A DNA stretch of 64,000 bases, from assembly GCF_021532375.1 (NCBI RefSeq), contig NZ_JAKGAP010000010.1:62001-126000 (forward strand), written 5' to 3'. A program made the translations under genes and the position numbers. Below, piece by piece: positions 54,561-63,560 of the stretch. This DNA comes from Paenibacillus alkaliterrae. Its GTDB lineage: Bacteria; Bacillota; Bacilli; Paenibacillales; Paenibacillaceae. Positions within the stretch are counted from its first letter, which is position 1. The number at the start of each line of letters is the position of its first letter. Below the pieces are notes generated by a model. The model was not told where the DNA came from. It did not search any database and saw only the letters and a program-made list of their open reading frames with translations.

Positions 54561-55451
54561 TTATCCTTTAACCGCGCCGATCGTAAGGCCCTTTACGAAA
54601 TACTTTTGGAAGAACGGATACGCGATCAGCAGCGGAATGACCCCGATAGCGGCCATCGCCATCCGCATCGATGCAAGCGGAATGTTCGCGGCTATTTCAG
54701 CGCTGCGACTGCCTGCCTGAGTTGAAGACTGCAAAAACTGAACGTCCAACAGGATTCGGTTCAACAAGTTCTGCAGGCTATAGTATTGGCTGTCGGTAAT
54801 ATAGATCAATCCGTTGAACCAGTCGTTCCAGTACATGATCGTGTAGAACAAGCCTACTGTAGCCAGCACAGGCGTCGAAAGAGGCAAGACGATGCGGTAA
54901 AAAATTTTCCATTCCTTCGCTCCGTCGATATAGGCCGATTCGATAATGGCCGTCGGAATGGAGCTTGCAAAAAAGGTTCGCATCAGGATAATGAAAAATC
55001 CGTTCATTAGCAAGCCTGGTATGATTAAGGCCAGCATCGTATTTTTCAAATCGAAATAATTAGTGTACAGCAAGTATGTCGGCACAAGACCTCCGTTGAA
55101 CAGCATCGTAAAAAATACGTAGAAGGCCAGCGTATTGCGGAAAGGCATTTCGATCCGCGAAAGCGGATAAGCCACCATCGCTGTAAGCGTCAATCCGAGT
55201 GCCGTACCTGCCACAGTCGTTAAGACCGTGATGCTGTAAGCACGGAATATTTCAGAAGACGTATTCCATAAATAACCGTAGGCGGAGAAACTTATTTTAT
55301 CAGGAAAAAAGGCGTACCCGCTGCGAACAAGCTCCATATCGTCGGTTAGAGAGGCAGAGAATAACAGCCAGAACGGCATGACGCAGAAAAACGTGAAGAC
55401 CAGCATAATGATGTTAATGATCCATTGATAGAGCTTGCCGGATGATTGCAT
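54561..55451 (-). CDS. Carbohydrate ABC transporter permease, LplC/YtcP type
   Basis: A 296-residue sugar permease. EAA loop IIESAYIDGAKEWKIFYRIVLPLS; C-terminus FVKGLTIGAVKG. It follows the LplB gene by 15 bases and is followed by the binding-protein fragment instead of a whole gene. Intact in itself, so still usable with the binding protein at 50965. Confidence 0.93.
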   Translation of the reverse strand: MQSSGKLYQWIINIIMLVFTFFCVMPFWLLFSASLTDDMELVRSGYAFFPDKISFSAYGYLWNTSSEIFRAYSITVLTTVAGTALGLTLTAMVAYPLSRIEMPFRNTLAFYVFFTMLFNGGLVPTYLLYTNYFDLKNTMLALIIPGLLMNGFFIILMRTFFASSIPTAIIESAYIDGAKEWKIFYRIVLPLSTPVLATVGLFYTIMYWNDWFNGLIYITDSQYYSLQNLLNRILLDVQFLQSSTQAGSRSAEIAANIPLASMRMAMAAIGVIPLLIAYPFFQKYFVKGLTIGAVKG

Positions 55452-55466
55452 AAAACATCTCCCTTT

Positions 55467-56456
55467 CTAGAACAGCGCGTTGTCTTTGTTGTATTTTCTT
55501 ACGACAGCATTAGATAGGATGACCAGAATAAATCCGACAAGCGCCTGGTACAAGCCGGCAGCCGAAGACATCCCGATGTCGCCAAGGTTAATCAATGCGC
55601 GGTATACATACGTATCGATCGTGTTCGTAACCGGCATCAGCGCGCCAGTGTTAAGCGGAACCTGGAAGAACAAGCCGAAGTCCGAGTAAAATATCCGACC
55701 GATCGCGAGCAGGGTCATGATCGTAATAACCGGAGAAACGAGTGGAAGTGTAATCTTCAAAATTTGCTGCCATCTGTTAGCTCCGTCAATCGTCGCTGCT
55801 TCGTAATACTCGTTATCGATGCCGATGATCGCCGCTAAATAAATGATGCACAAATTTCCTACGCCCTTCCATACGCTCACGATCGTCAGGATCCATGGCC
55901 AATACTTCGTTTCACTGTACCAAGAAATTGGCTCTAAACCCATCAGGGGCAGCAAGGTTTTGTTCATGAATCCGTTTTCAACATCGAGGAAGCCTAACAC
56001 CAGATAGCCGACAATAACCATGGAGATCAAAAAAGGAAGCAAGATCAGCGTTTGGTACATCCTCGAGAAAAAGCGTTTGCGGATTTCATTCAGCATAATC
56101 GCAAGTGATATGGCAATTACGGTATTCAACAGAATGAAGGTAATATTATAAAGCAGCGTATTTCTTGTAATGATATAAGCATCCGTCGTTTTAAACAAAT
56201 ACTCGAAATTTTTAAACCCAATCCAGTCACTGCCCAAAATACCCTTCGCAAAATTGATGTCCTTAAACGCGATGACGATGCCGAACATCGGCAAATAGTT
56301 GTTAATAAGCAGGTACAAAAGGCCGGGAAGCGCCATCAGCACCAGCGCGCGGTATTTCTTTACCTTTCTCATTTCCAATGCGAATGTTGCATTCTTCTTC
56401 ATCTTCAATGAGACCTGCTTCATATTTGGGGTTGACGTTTCAGAATTTGCTTGCAC
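55467..56456 (-). CDS. Carbohydrate ABC transporter permease, LplB type
   Basis: A 329-residue permease from a GTG at 56456 after AAGGTGG. First helix LVLMALPGLLYLLINNYLPMFG and FKDINFAKGILGS, EAA loop YYEAATIDGANRWQQILKITLPLV. It follows the response-regulator gene by 74 bases and belongs to the same minus-strand run as the kinase and regulator. Confidence 0.93.
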   Translation of the reverse strand: MQANSETSTPNMKQVSLKMKKNATFALEMRKVKKYRALVLMALPGLLYLLINNYLPMFGIVIAFKDINFAKGILGSDWIGFKNFEYLFKTTDAYIITRNTLLYNITFILLNTVIAISLAIMLNEIRKRFFSRMYQTLILLPFLISMVIVGYLVLGFLDVENGFMNKTLLPLMGLEPISWYSETKYWPWILTIVSVWKGVGNLCIIYLAAIIGIDNEYYEAATIDGANRWQQILKITLPLVSPVITIMTLLAIGRIFYSDFGLFFQVPLNTGALMPVTNTIDTYVYRALINLGDIGMSSAAGLYQALVGFILVILSNAVVRKYNKDNALF

Positions 56457-56530
56457 GGGTCTCGACCACCTTTGTCGTCATTTATTTTCTTGCATGGTCT
56501 AATACTAACGCAAAGCAAATGCATCAACTA

Positions 56531-58129
56531 CTAAGAATCCGACATTCGACTTTCAAGTTTCAGACATAGAAAGCCCTTACGATAATCCTGGGGCGTCATC
56601 GATACTTCTTTTTTAAACAGCGTGGAAAAATAAGAAAAGTTTGAGAATCCGACTGCCAACGCGACGTTACTGATCGTGGTGTCCGTCTTGGTCAGCAGCT
56701 CCTTTGCCAAATTGATCCGTTCCTTCAGAATATAGTCGGATATCGAGAGACCCGTTTCTTTCTTGAACAATTTAACGATATAATCCGGGCTTAATCCGAT
56801 ATAGTCAGCGATGTACTGTCTGGACAGCTCCTCATCGATATGAAGCGCGATATACCGCTTGATCTTCTCTACTACCGTTTCGCTCGAATCCAGCCCTTGA
56901 ATGTGAACGAGTGCTTTCTCAAGCACGTCCCTCACCCAATCCTGCAAATCCTTCACGCTGCGAGTAGCCGACAGAATACGCTCCGGCAACAAATGATCCG
57001 AAAATATTTCATCCGCCCGCAGCCCTTGCTGCTGAAGCGTATGAAGAATCATCTGCAGAAAGCTTTGATAAAATTGCTGCAGGCCTTTGGCGCCCAAGCA
57101 CTCAATCCGCTTCCAGGAATCGAGAAACTGCTGCGACTCATCCATTAATTTTTTCTTATTCCCCTGCTTGATGAGCTCCGACCATACATTCATCGGAGGC
57201 AATGGGAGCTGCGATTCTTTCTTCAATCGCTCGTCAATGAAGATGACACGGTCAACGATATTGACTTGATTCTTTTTGAACGCCATCAACACTTCGACCA
57301 TATCCCGCACTTCATGCACTTGCACCAACTTGCCGATATAGCAGGATAGGTGGCAATACAAATAATGATTGCAAACCTCAATAAAAGCCTGACAGCGGCT
57401 TTTGATTTCCTTGCAAAAAGGGTCGCAGCCTTCTGCTGGCGGCAGGTCTTGCGTGAAAACGATCAGCAGGTAGTCTGGATTAATTCGGACGATTTGTGCG
57501 CTTGAGGCACGCTGAATAACGACCTCTTCCAGTGCGTTGCGAAGCGCATACTCCATAATTTGCGCATCACGGGCGGTTAATGACTTTTCCCAATGCTGGA
57601 TGCTAATGACGACCGGTAGAAATCTCATAGATCTGGCATACGGAAGTTTCTGCTTGTCGATGACCTCCATCATTTTATCCATATTGGACGGAATCGCTTG
57701 GTTCAACACATCCTGCCAAAACCGTTCGGTCACCATGGTGGCCGATTCCCGCTCCTTCCTGATTTTTTCGATTAACTTCGTCATGACAAGCTTCAACTCG
57801 TCATGCGGAACCGGTTTTAACAAATACTCGAAGCTGCCGAGCTGCAGCGCTTTCTTGGCATACTGAAAGTCGGCGTGACAGGTTAGGAAGATGCACTCCG
57901 TATGAGGGTGCTGTTCCCTCACCCATTCGTAGAGCTCCAATCCGCTTCCTTGCGGCATCTCGATGTCGCAAATCATCATGTCAATCGGCTGTTTGTCAAA
58001 CTCCTCCTTCGCTTGCCGGAGGTTATTAGCTACGGATACACTCACGATACCAAGCTTTTGCCAATCCACACTCGATTTAATCCCATTCGCGATAAACGCT
58101 TCATCATCAACGATTAATAGTCTGTACAT
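56531..58129 (-). CDS. Response regulator with AraC output domain, YesN type
   Basis: A 532-residue response regulator. Receiver domain with DDE at 8-10, Asp55 (MICDIEMPQ) and Lys in YLLKPVP. C-terminal AraC domain ending NFSYFSTLFKKEVSMTPQDYRK. Its ribosome site (GAGGTAG) overlaps the kinase stop, so they are coupled. It likely activates the permease genes downstream and the GH3 or binding-protein genes. Confidence 0.93.
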   Translation of the reverse strand: MYRLLIVDDEAFIANGIKSSVDWQKLGIVSVSVANNLRQAKEEFDKQPIDMMICDIEMPQGSGLELYEWVREQHPHTECIFLTCHADFQYAKKALQLGSFEYLLKPVPHDELKLVMTKLIEKIRKERESATMVTERFWQDVLNQAIPSNMDKMMEVIDKQKLPYARSMRFLPVVISIQHWEKSLTARDAQIMEYALRNALEEVVIQRASSAQIVRINPDYLLIVFTQDLPPAEGCDPFCKEIKSRCQAFIEVCNHYLYCHLSCYIGKLVQVHEVRDMVEVLMAFKKNQVNIVDRVIFIDERLKKESQLPLPPMNVWSELIKQGNKKKLMDESQQFLDSWKRIECLGAKGLQQFYQSFLQMILHTLQQQGLRADEIFSDHLLPERILSATRSVKDLQDWVRDVLEKALVHIQGLDSSETVVEKIKRYIALHIDEELSRQYIADYIGLSPDYIVKLFKKETGLSISDYILKERINLAKELLTKTDTTISNVALAVGFSNFSYFSTLFKKEVSMTPQDYRKGFLCLKLESRMSDS

Positions 58130-58134
58130 CTTCT

Positions 58135-59877
58135 CTACCTCATTTCTTTCGATAAAGGCATGATCATATTGACAACGGCACCGTTATCGTTAGAAAAGGC
58201 AATGCTTGCTTGATCCCCATACAACAAACGCAGCCTGCGCCGAACGTTCCATATTCCAATATGCTCTCCTTCTTCATTCGTCAGGTTGATCTCCTGCTGA
58301 AGCTGCTGCAGCACCTGTTCAGAAAAACCTTGTCCTGTATCGCGAATTTGAATGTGCAGCCGGTCATCAGATATCAAGCCGAATCGCCTGATCGAAATAT
58401 CGATATGAGTAGGCAAGTCCGTATTGATCGCGTGCTTGATTGTGTTTTCGGCAAAGCTTTGGATCATTAATGGAGGAATGTAACAGTCAAGCAGATCATC
58501 CTGAACGGATACGGCATGCGTCAAGCTGTCCGGAAAACGAAACTTCTGGATTTTCAAGTAACTTTCGGTATGACTGAGCTCATCCTGCAGAAGCACGTAA
58601 TCCGTATGGCTGCGGAACATGAAGCGGAAATAGCGAATCAAAGAGAAGGACAATTCCTGAATCAATTCGTACTTCTTCTCTTGGGCCAAGTAATAGACGA
58701 CGTTCAAGCTGTTCAGAAAAAAATGCGGGTTGATCTGAAGCTGCAGCTGCTTAAGCTCCGCTTTTTGGTTGATCAATTGCTCCTCGTATACGTCGATTTT
58801 CAATTGTTGAATGTCGCTGACCATGCTGTTGAACGTCCCGTTCATCAGCTCGAATTCGTTGGAAGCCGGTTTGTCCGGTATTCTAGCCTCCAAGTAGCCC
58901 TCTTTGATTTTGCGCATAGCCACGACGATCCGGTTGATTGGAAGCAGGATGACTTTGCGCAGGAAATAAACGGAAATCAGCAGGATCAGGATGGATCCTG
59001 TCGCAATGAGCAGAATAATCCTTTGCAGATAAGGCAGCTTCTCCAAAATATTTTGGTCGTGTACCACGGCGACTAAACCGAATTCACCCATGCCTGACTT
59101 CTCGCCAATGACCAGATATATGTCATCGACTCCGGTGAGCCGGTACGTATTGGGCGTATAAGTTAGATCAATTTCATGTTCTTCAAAAAAAGTTTCGTCC
59201 TGGAGCGGAGCATAGCTGTCATCCACCAGCAGTGATCTGCCTTCGGTACCAAGATCGAGCAGATCCAGCGGTCCCATGACATCATCCGCATTAACTCCTG
59301 CTCCGATATATAAGTTTCCCGTTTTAATCGTACGGAGAAGGTACGCCTGCTCGTTAACATGAAGAACTGACCACTGATCATACCGATAGCTGCTCATGGC
59401 TTGTTCATCGTTCAGAAGGTTTGTGATCGCATCTTTAATGGGCTCGTTATCGGAATAAGCGGAGCCGGTCAGTTTAGGCGCAAACAGCAGATCCTGATTC
59501 AATGGCGAATACACGTAGAAATAATCCAATGCTTTATAATAAGTTGCGTTATCTTTCAATTCCGTAAATAGCCATATTCGTTCCAGATTGTATTGGTCAA
59601 TATCGGCCTCGGGTGGACGGTCGAGGATATATAAGCCGGATTCTTCCGCGGCGAATTTGAGCAGGTAATGGTCGATGTCCTCCAGCGTGATGTCGATTAA
59701 TCCCATGTAGAGATTGAGCATGTTGCTGTTGGATTGCGCCACTTGGTTACGTACGACATCGATCGAATAAAAGTTGTTGTAGAGCAGAAAGGATACCATC
59801 GGCAGCATAATGAGCATAAGTCCTGTGACAAGCTTAAAACGAAGCGAATTAAAAAGCGAACGATTGAATAATTTCAA
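58135..59877 (-). CDS. Sensor histidine kinase, YesM type
   Basis: A 580-residue membrane kinase. Helix 1 (FKLVTGLMLIMLPMVSFLLY), an extracellular sensor of about 260 residues, helix 2 (IILLIATGSILILLISVYFL), HAMP, and the kinase region with LQLQINPHFFLNSLN carrying the phospho-His and AENTIKHAINT as N-box. Partner of the regulator at 56531. It probably senses an extracellular oligosaccharide, perhaps together with the binding protein. Confidence 0.93.
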   Translation of the reverse strand: MKLFNRSLFNSLRFKLVTGLMLIMLPMVSFLLYNNFYSIDVVRNQVAQSNSNMLNLYMGLIDITLEDIDHYLLKFAAEESGLYILDRPPEADIDQYNLERIWLFTELKDNATYYKALDYFYVYSPLNQDLLFAPKLTGSAYSDNEPIKDAITNLLNDEQAMSSYRYDQWSVLHVNEQAYLLRTIKTGNLYIGAGVNADDVMGPLDLLDLGTEGRSLLVDDSYAPLQDETFFEEHEIDLTYTPNTYRLTGVDDIYLVIGEKSGMGEFGLVAVVHDQNILEKLPYLQRIILLIATGSILILLISVYFLRKVILLPINRIVVAMRKIKEGYLEARIPDKPASNEFELMNGTFNSMVSDIQQLKIDVYEEQLINQKAELKQLQLQINPHFFLNSLNVVYYLAQEKKYELIQELSFSLIRYFRFMFRSHTDYVLLQDELSHTESYLKIQKFRFPDSLTHAVSVQDDLLDCYIPPLMIQSFAENTIKHAINTDLPTHIDISIRRFGLISDDRLHIQIRDTGQGFSEQVLQQLQQEINLTNEEGEHIGIWNVRRRLRLLYGDQASIAFSNDNGAVVNMIMPLSKEMR

Positions 59878-59933
59878 GTTCTATTTACTCCCCTTTTGCC
59901 TATCAAATGAGTAATGAGCATTATACCACGAAT

Positions 59934-59955
59934 AGCCGGGAACTGCTCCCCGGCT
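59934..59955 (-). terminator. Hairpin between the GH3 and kinase genes
   Basis: AGCCGGG and CCCGGCT form a 7-bp stem with an 8-base loop, 14 bases past the GH3 stop. No U tract; weak terminator or stabiliser. Confidence 0.45.
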
Positions 59956-59968
59956 TCGCATCTTCACA

Positions 59969-62236
59969 CTATTTTCTCTTGCCGTAGCGCTCAGTCCGCT
60001 CATCGCTTATAATGCCGCTCCAGTTTAAACTATATGCAAAATCGTAGGCGTTGCCCTCGGAATCGACATGCACCTCCATATCATGCGGAACGTCTTCAAA
60101 TTGCTCCTCGACGGTCTTCATATTGGCGGGCATCTGCATAGGCAACAGTGCTGAAGGCTCCGCCTCACCGGTTAAAATATCTAAAACCGCTTGATCTTGA
60201 ACCCCGAAAGCAGCAACAATCGCATCAGCAGCCGCTTCAAACTCTGCAACGATCGAAGGCTTCGATAGTTGAAGGGATACGATGACTGGCTTGCCTTTCA
60301 TAACTTCTTTAGCTTTTAACACCGCCTCCAAGTCGGAAACATTCGTTGCCGATATCGTTTTTCCTTTGTAGGAGCGGTTGGGCACATCGCGTTCATCGCC
60401 GGCAATGCTCGTCTCTCTAGCGTGCTCAGCCGTATATGGACCGTATTGCAGGCTGATCGGAACGTAGCCGTTTCCGCCGGCTTCCGCATCCGCCTTGCTG
60501 TAACCGCTGCCGGAATCGGCTCCTGTAATGAAAACCAGCGCGAAATCTGCAGCTTCCGGGTCATCCGTGACGTTGAAATACTTCCGGACCACATCAAGAC
60601 TGACGGGATGACCGTCAAACTCGGGAGTAGGGAAGCCAATCCAATTCGTGCCGGCCGGCCTGTATCTTTTCGGGATATAAACCGTCTTCAATTTCTGCAG
60701 CGGAAGAACTTGACCTTTGTTTTTCAATAACACGACCGATTTGAGCTGCGCTTCGTAACCAGACGTCATATATTCGGCATTGCCGACAATTCGGGCAGTT
60801 TCTTCCGTTTCGCAATACGGGTTTTCGAATAAGCCGACACGGAACATGTTCTTCAAGAGTCGTACGGCCGATTGCTCGAAACGCTGACGCATGTAAGCTT
60901 CGCCGTGCTCGGCGACGCCTATGCGGTATGCCTCAAGGACTGGACCTGCATCGTTATTTCCGCCGAATTGGTCGACTCCGGCCATAAGCGCCTTGTAATG
61001 GCGTTCCGCAACGGTATAGCCTTGTTCAACACCCCATGAACGTCCGCCGGGAAACAAACGGCTAATATCGGAGCCCTCATCGTCCGTTATTCCCCAGTCC
61101 GTACATACGACGCCGTCGTATCCGTATTTATGGCGAAGAAGGTCGCCTATTATGTGAGCGTTGTAGGAATTGCCGACATTCTCGCCGTTCACCTGATCCT
61201 GGTTATACGAAATCGTATAATACGGCATAATCGCAGAAGCCTTCTCCGTTCCTCCCTTCAATTGGAAAGCCCCGTCCAGGAAAGGAATCAAATGCTCTTC
61301 GAAGTTGTTGCCCGGATATACCGCATATTTGCCGTATCCAAAATGAGCATCCCTGCCGCCTTCGCCGGAGCCGCCGCCCGGCCAGTGCTTGACCATCGCA
61401 TTCACGCTGCCTGGTCCCCAACCGTCCGAAGTTGACCGCTCATCAAGCGAAGTCTGAAAGCCGTCGATATAGGCTCTCGCCAAATCCGCCGACAGCCTCG
61501 AATCTTCTCCGAACGTACCGTCAAAGCGCGACCAGCGCGGGTCGGTCGCGATATCGATTTGGGGAGAAAGGGCAGTTGCAATGCCTAGCGCCCTGTATTC
61601 CTTAGCCGCAATCTCACCAAACCTCTGCACAACCTCAGGATCAAACGTTGCTGCAAGTCCGAGCGTTTCCGGCCACATGGAGATAGCGCCTCCCGCCCCT
61701 GCATTATATTCTTTGCTGGCATCGGAGCCATGGCGCGGATCGCTGCTGTTATTGGCCGGGATGCCGAGACCGATACCTTCCGCCAAGGCTTGGACGTTAT
61801 TGTTCCAGCGAGCCGCAATTTCAGGACTTTCGACAGAGGTTAGCAGCACATGCCGCAGATGGTCTTTAGTCAGAAACTCGATCTGTTCATCAGAGAGATC
61901 ATGCGGCTTCGCGCCGCTTTCCGTATAGGGCTTGCCGTTATACGCAGCAGGGAAAAACCCTCCCGAGGCCGGCACAGCCTGATGCCCGCTGTACAGCATC
62001 AGACCGGCGATTTGCTGGATGGACATCTTGGATGCCAAATCCTTAGCCCGTACTTCAGCCGGCAAGCGCCAGTCCTCGTATTTGTCCAGCTTCCCGTCTT
62101 TGTTAAGATCTTTAAATGCAAATCCGTCATCAAAGATGATATTTACGCCTGAAGCGTCCGAATACCCTAGTGTGGGACCACCTTTATTCGTTATGAATGT
62201 AACCGTTTCCGATTTTAATTTCGCCTTATTATTCAT
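59969..62236 (-). CDS. Beta-glucosidase-type glycoside hydrolase family 3
   Basis: A 755-residue GH3 enzyme. Nucleophile Asp380 is in GVVCTDWG; KHWPGGGSGEGGRD (substrate loop) and DPRWSRFDGTFGED are conserved. The N-terminus carries an EF-hand-like loop (DLNKDGKLDKYEDW, residues 43-56) before the barrel. The C-terminal part includes the GH3 second domain (TGADSGSGYSKADAEAGG, VVLLKNKGQVLPL). No signal peptide, so it is cytoplasmic. Start ATG at 62236 after AAGGAGG. Substrates are likely beta-glucosides or xylosides. Confidence 0.93.
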   Translation of the reverse strand: MNNKAKLKSETVTFITNKGGPTLGYSDASGVNIIFDDGFAFKDLNKDGKLDKYEDWRLPAEVRAKDLASKMSIQQIAGLMLYSGHQAVPASGGFFPAAYNGKPYTESGAKPHDLSDEQIEFLTKDHLRHVLLTSVESPEIAARWNNNVQALAEGIGLGIPANNSSDPRHGSDASKEYNAGAGGAISMWPETLGLAATFDPEVVQRFGEIAAKEYRALGIATALSPQIDIATDPRWSRFDGTFGEDSRLSADLARAYIDGFQTSLDERSTSDGWGPGSVNAMVKHWPGGGSGEGGRDAHFGYGKYAVYPGNNFEEHLIPFLDGAFQLKGGTEKASAIMPYYTISYNQDQVNGENVGNSYNAHIIGDLLRHKYGYDGVVCTDWGITDDEGSDISRLFPGGRSWGVEQGYTVAERHYKALMAGVDQFGGNNDAGPVLEAYRIGVAEHGEAYMRQRFEQSAVRLLKNMFRVGLFENPYCETEETARIVGNAEYMTSGYEAQLKSVVLLKNKGQVLPLQKLKTVYIPKRYRPAGTNWIGFPTPEFDGHPVSLDVVRKYFNVTDDPEAADFALVFITGADSGSGYSKADAEAGGNGYVPISLQYGPYTAEHARETSIAGDERDVPNRSYKGKTISATNVSDLEAVLKAKEVMKGKPVIVSLQLSKPSIVAEFEAAADAIVAAFGVQDQAVLDILTGEAEPSALLPMQMPANMKTVEEQFEDVPHDMEVHVDSEGNAYDFAYSLNWSGIISDERTERYGKRK

Positions 62237-62389
62237 GGTACTACCGCCTCCTTGGACACGTTGTTTGAACGGGGAAGGATTGCACTCCCTCCATCTCCTT
62301 CATGGTAGTTCGAATTGAAACGACAAACCACCAAATAACCGACCTTTCACTATCAATATTCAGACATTAACGAATTCCGCTCGCGTGCA

Positions 62390-62417
62390 GAAAAACCTTC
62401 CCAAGTGGCGGAAAGGT
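62390..62417 (-). terminator. Terminator after the dehydrogenase gene
   Basis: On the minus strand ACCTTTCC pairs with GGGAAGGT (one G-U pair), then five U residues follow. It lies 19 bases past the stop at 62436 and separates the isomerase-dehydrogenase pair from GH3. Confidence 0.75.
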
Positions 62418-62435
62418 CTGCTTTTCTCTATTCTT

Positions 62436-63536
62436 TTAAAATTCTACGACTTTACCCGTTTCGGCTGAGGTATAAATGGCTTCTAATATTTGCGTGACGA
62501 CATAGGCTTGCTCCGGTTTGACGAGAGGCTCTGTATCGTTAATAATGCTTTCAAGCCATTGTCTCGCCTCTTTCACACCCTCCTCCTCGGCACCCGGACC
62601 GAAATAAGCGATGCCTCCGCTGAAGGATGGCTTCGTTTCTACAAGCTGACCATACTTGGTACTATTAAAAATCACATCACTTTTGCCTAGAACAGAACTG
62701 GCTCTCATTTCCGCTCCGCCCTCCGTTCCGCAAAGTGTTGTCATAGCTTCTCTGGCATCGGTTGTGTTTAGCGCCCACGCCGCTTCCAAGAAAATCGTAG
62801 CGCCGTTTTCCATCTTGATGAATCCGAAAGCGGAGTCTTCCACATCATATCTCTCTGGATCCCATGGGCCCATCATATTGCCTTCAAACTTGTCCGCCAT
62901 TTTATAAAAAACAGAGCCGGAAACCGATATCGGCTTATAGTTGTCCATGAACCATAAGGCTAAATCCAGCGCATGGGTTCCTAAATCAATTAACGGCCCG
63001 CCGCCCTGCTGCTCTTTGTCAAGAAATACGCCCCAAGTAGGCACTCCCCGTCTGCGGACGGCATGCGCTTTGGACAGATAAATATCTCCAAGCTCACCCT
63101 CGCGGCATGCTCTATGCAAAATCTGCGAATCGTTTCTGAACCTGTTCTGGTAACCGATCGTCAGTTTTTTACCCGTGCGCTTTGCGGCATCCACCATTTT
63201 TTTGGCTTCAATCGAATTGATGGCCATCGGTTTTTCACACATGACATGCTTGCCTGCTTCCAGCGCATCTACCGTTATATAGGAATGCTGCAGGTTAGGG
63301 GTCAGGACATGGACAACATCGATGGATTCATCTTTTAACAATTGTTTATAATCGACATAAACCTTAGCATTTTCACTTCCAAAATCTTTGGCCGCTTTCT
63401 TGGCACTCTCTTCAATAACATCACAGAAGGCAACCATTTCGCCCAATTGTGTAAGCTTGGCTAACGATGGCATATGTTTTTGATTGGCAATGCCGCCGCA
63501 GCCGATTATTCCGATCTTCAATTTTCTACTGTTCAT
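62436..63536 (-). CDS. Gfo/Idh/MocA family oxidoreductase
   Basis: A 366-residue NAD(P)-dependent dehydrogenase of sugars or inositol. Rossmann motif GIIGCGGIANQKH, CEKPMA at about residue 98, and LIDLGTHALDLALWFM with the catalytic-type His. Start at 63536, 24 bases after the isomerase gene, so the two form one operon. Such pairs act on keto-sugars or inositols: one oxidises, the other isomerises. Confidence 0.92.
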   Translation of the reverse strand: MNSRKLKIGIIGCGGIANQKHMPSLAKLTQLGEMVAFCDVIEESAKKAAKDFGSENAKVYVDYKQLLKDESIDVVHVLTPNLQHSYITVDALEAGKHVMCEKPMAINSIEAKKMVDAAKRTGKKLTIGYQNRFRNDSQILHRACREGELGDIYLSKAHAVRRRGVPTWGVFLDKEQQGGGPLIDLGTHALDLALWFMDNYKPISVSGSVFYKMADKFEGNMMGPWDPERYDVEDSAFGFIKMENGATIFLEAAWALNTTDAREAMTTLCGTEGGAEMRASSVLGKSDVIFNSTKYGQLVETKPSFSGGIAYFGPGAEEEGVKEARQWLESIINDTEPLVKPEQAYVVTQILEAIYTSAETGKVVEF

Positions 63537-63560
63537 ATTAAAATCTCCTCCTTTATTAGT

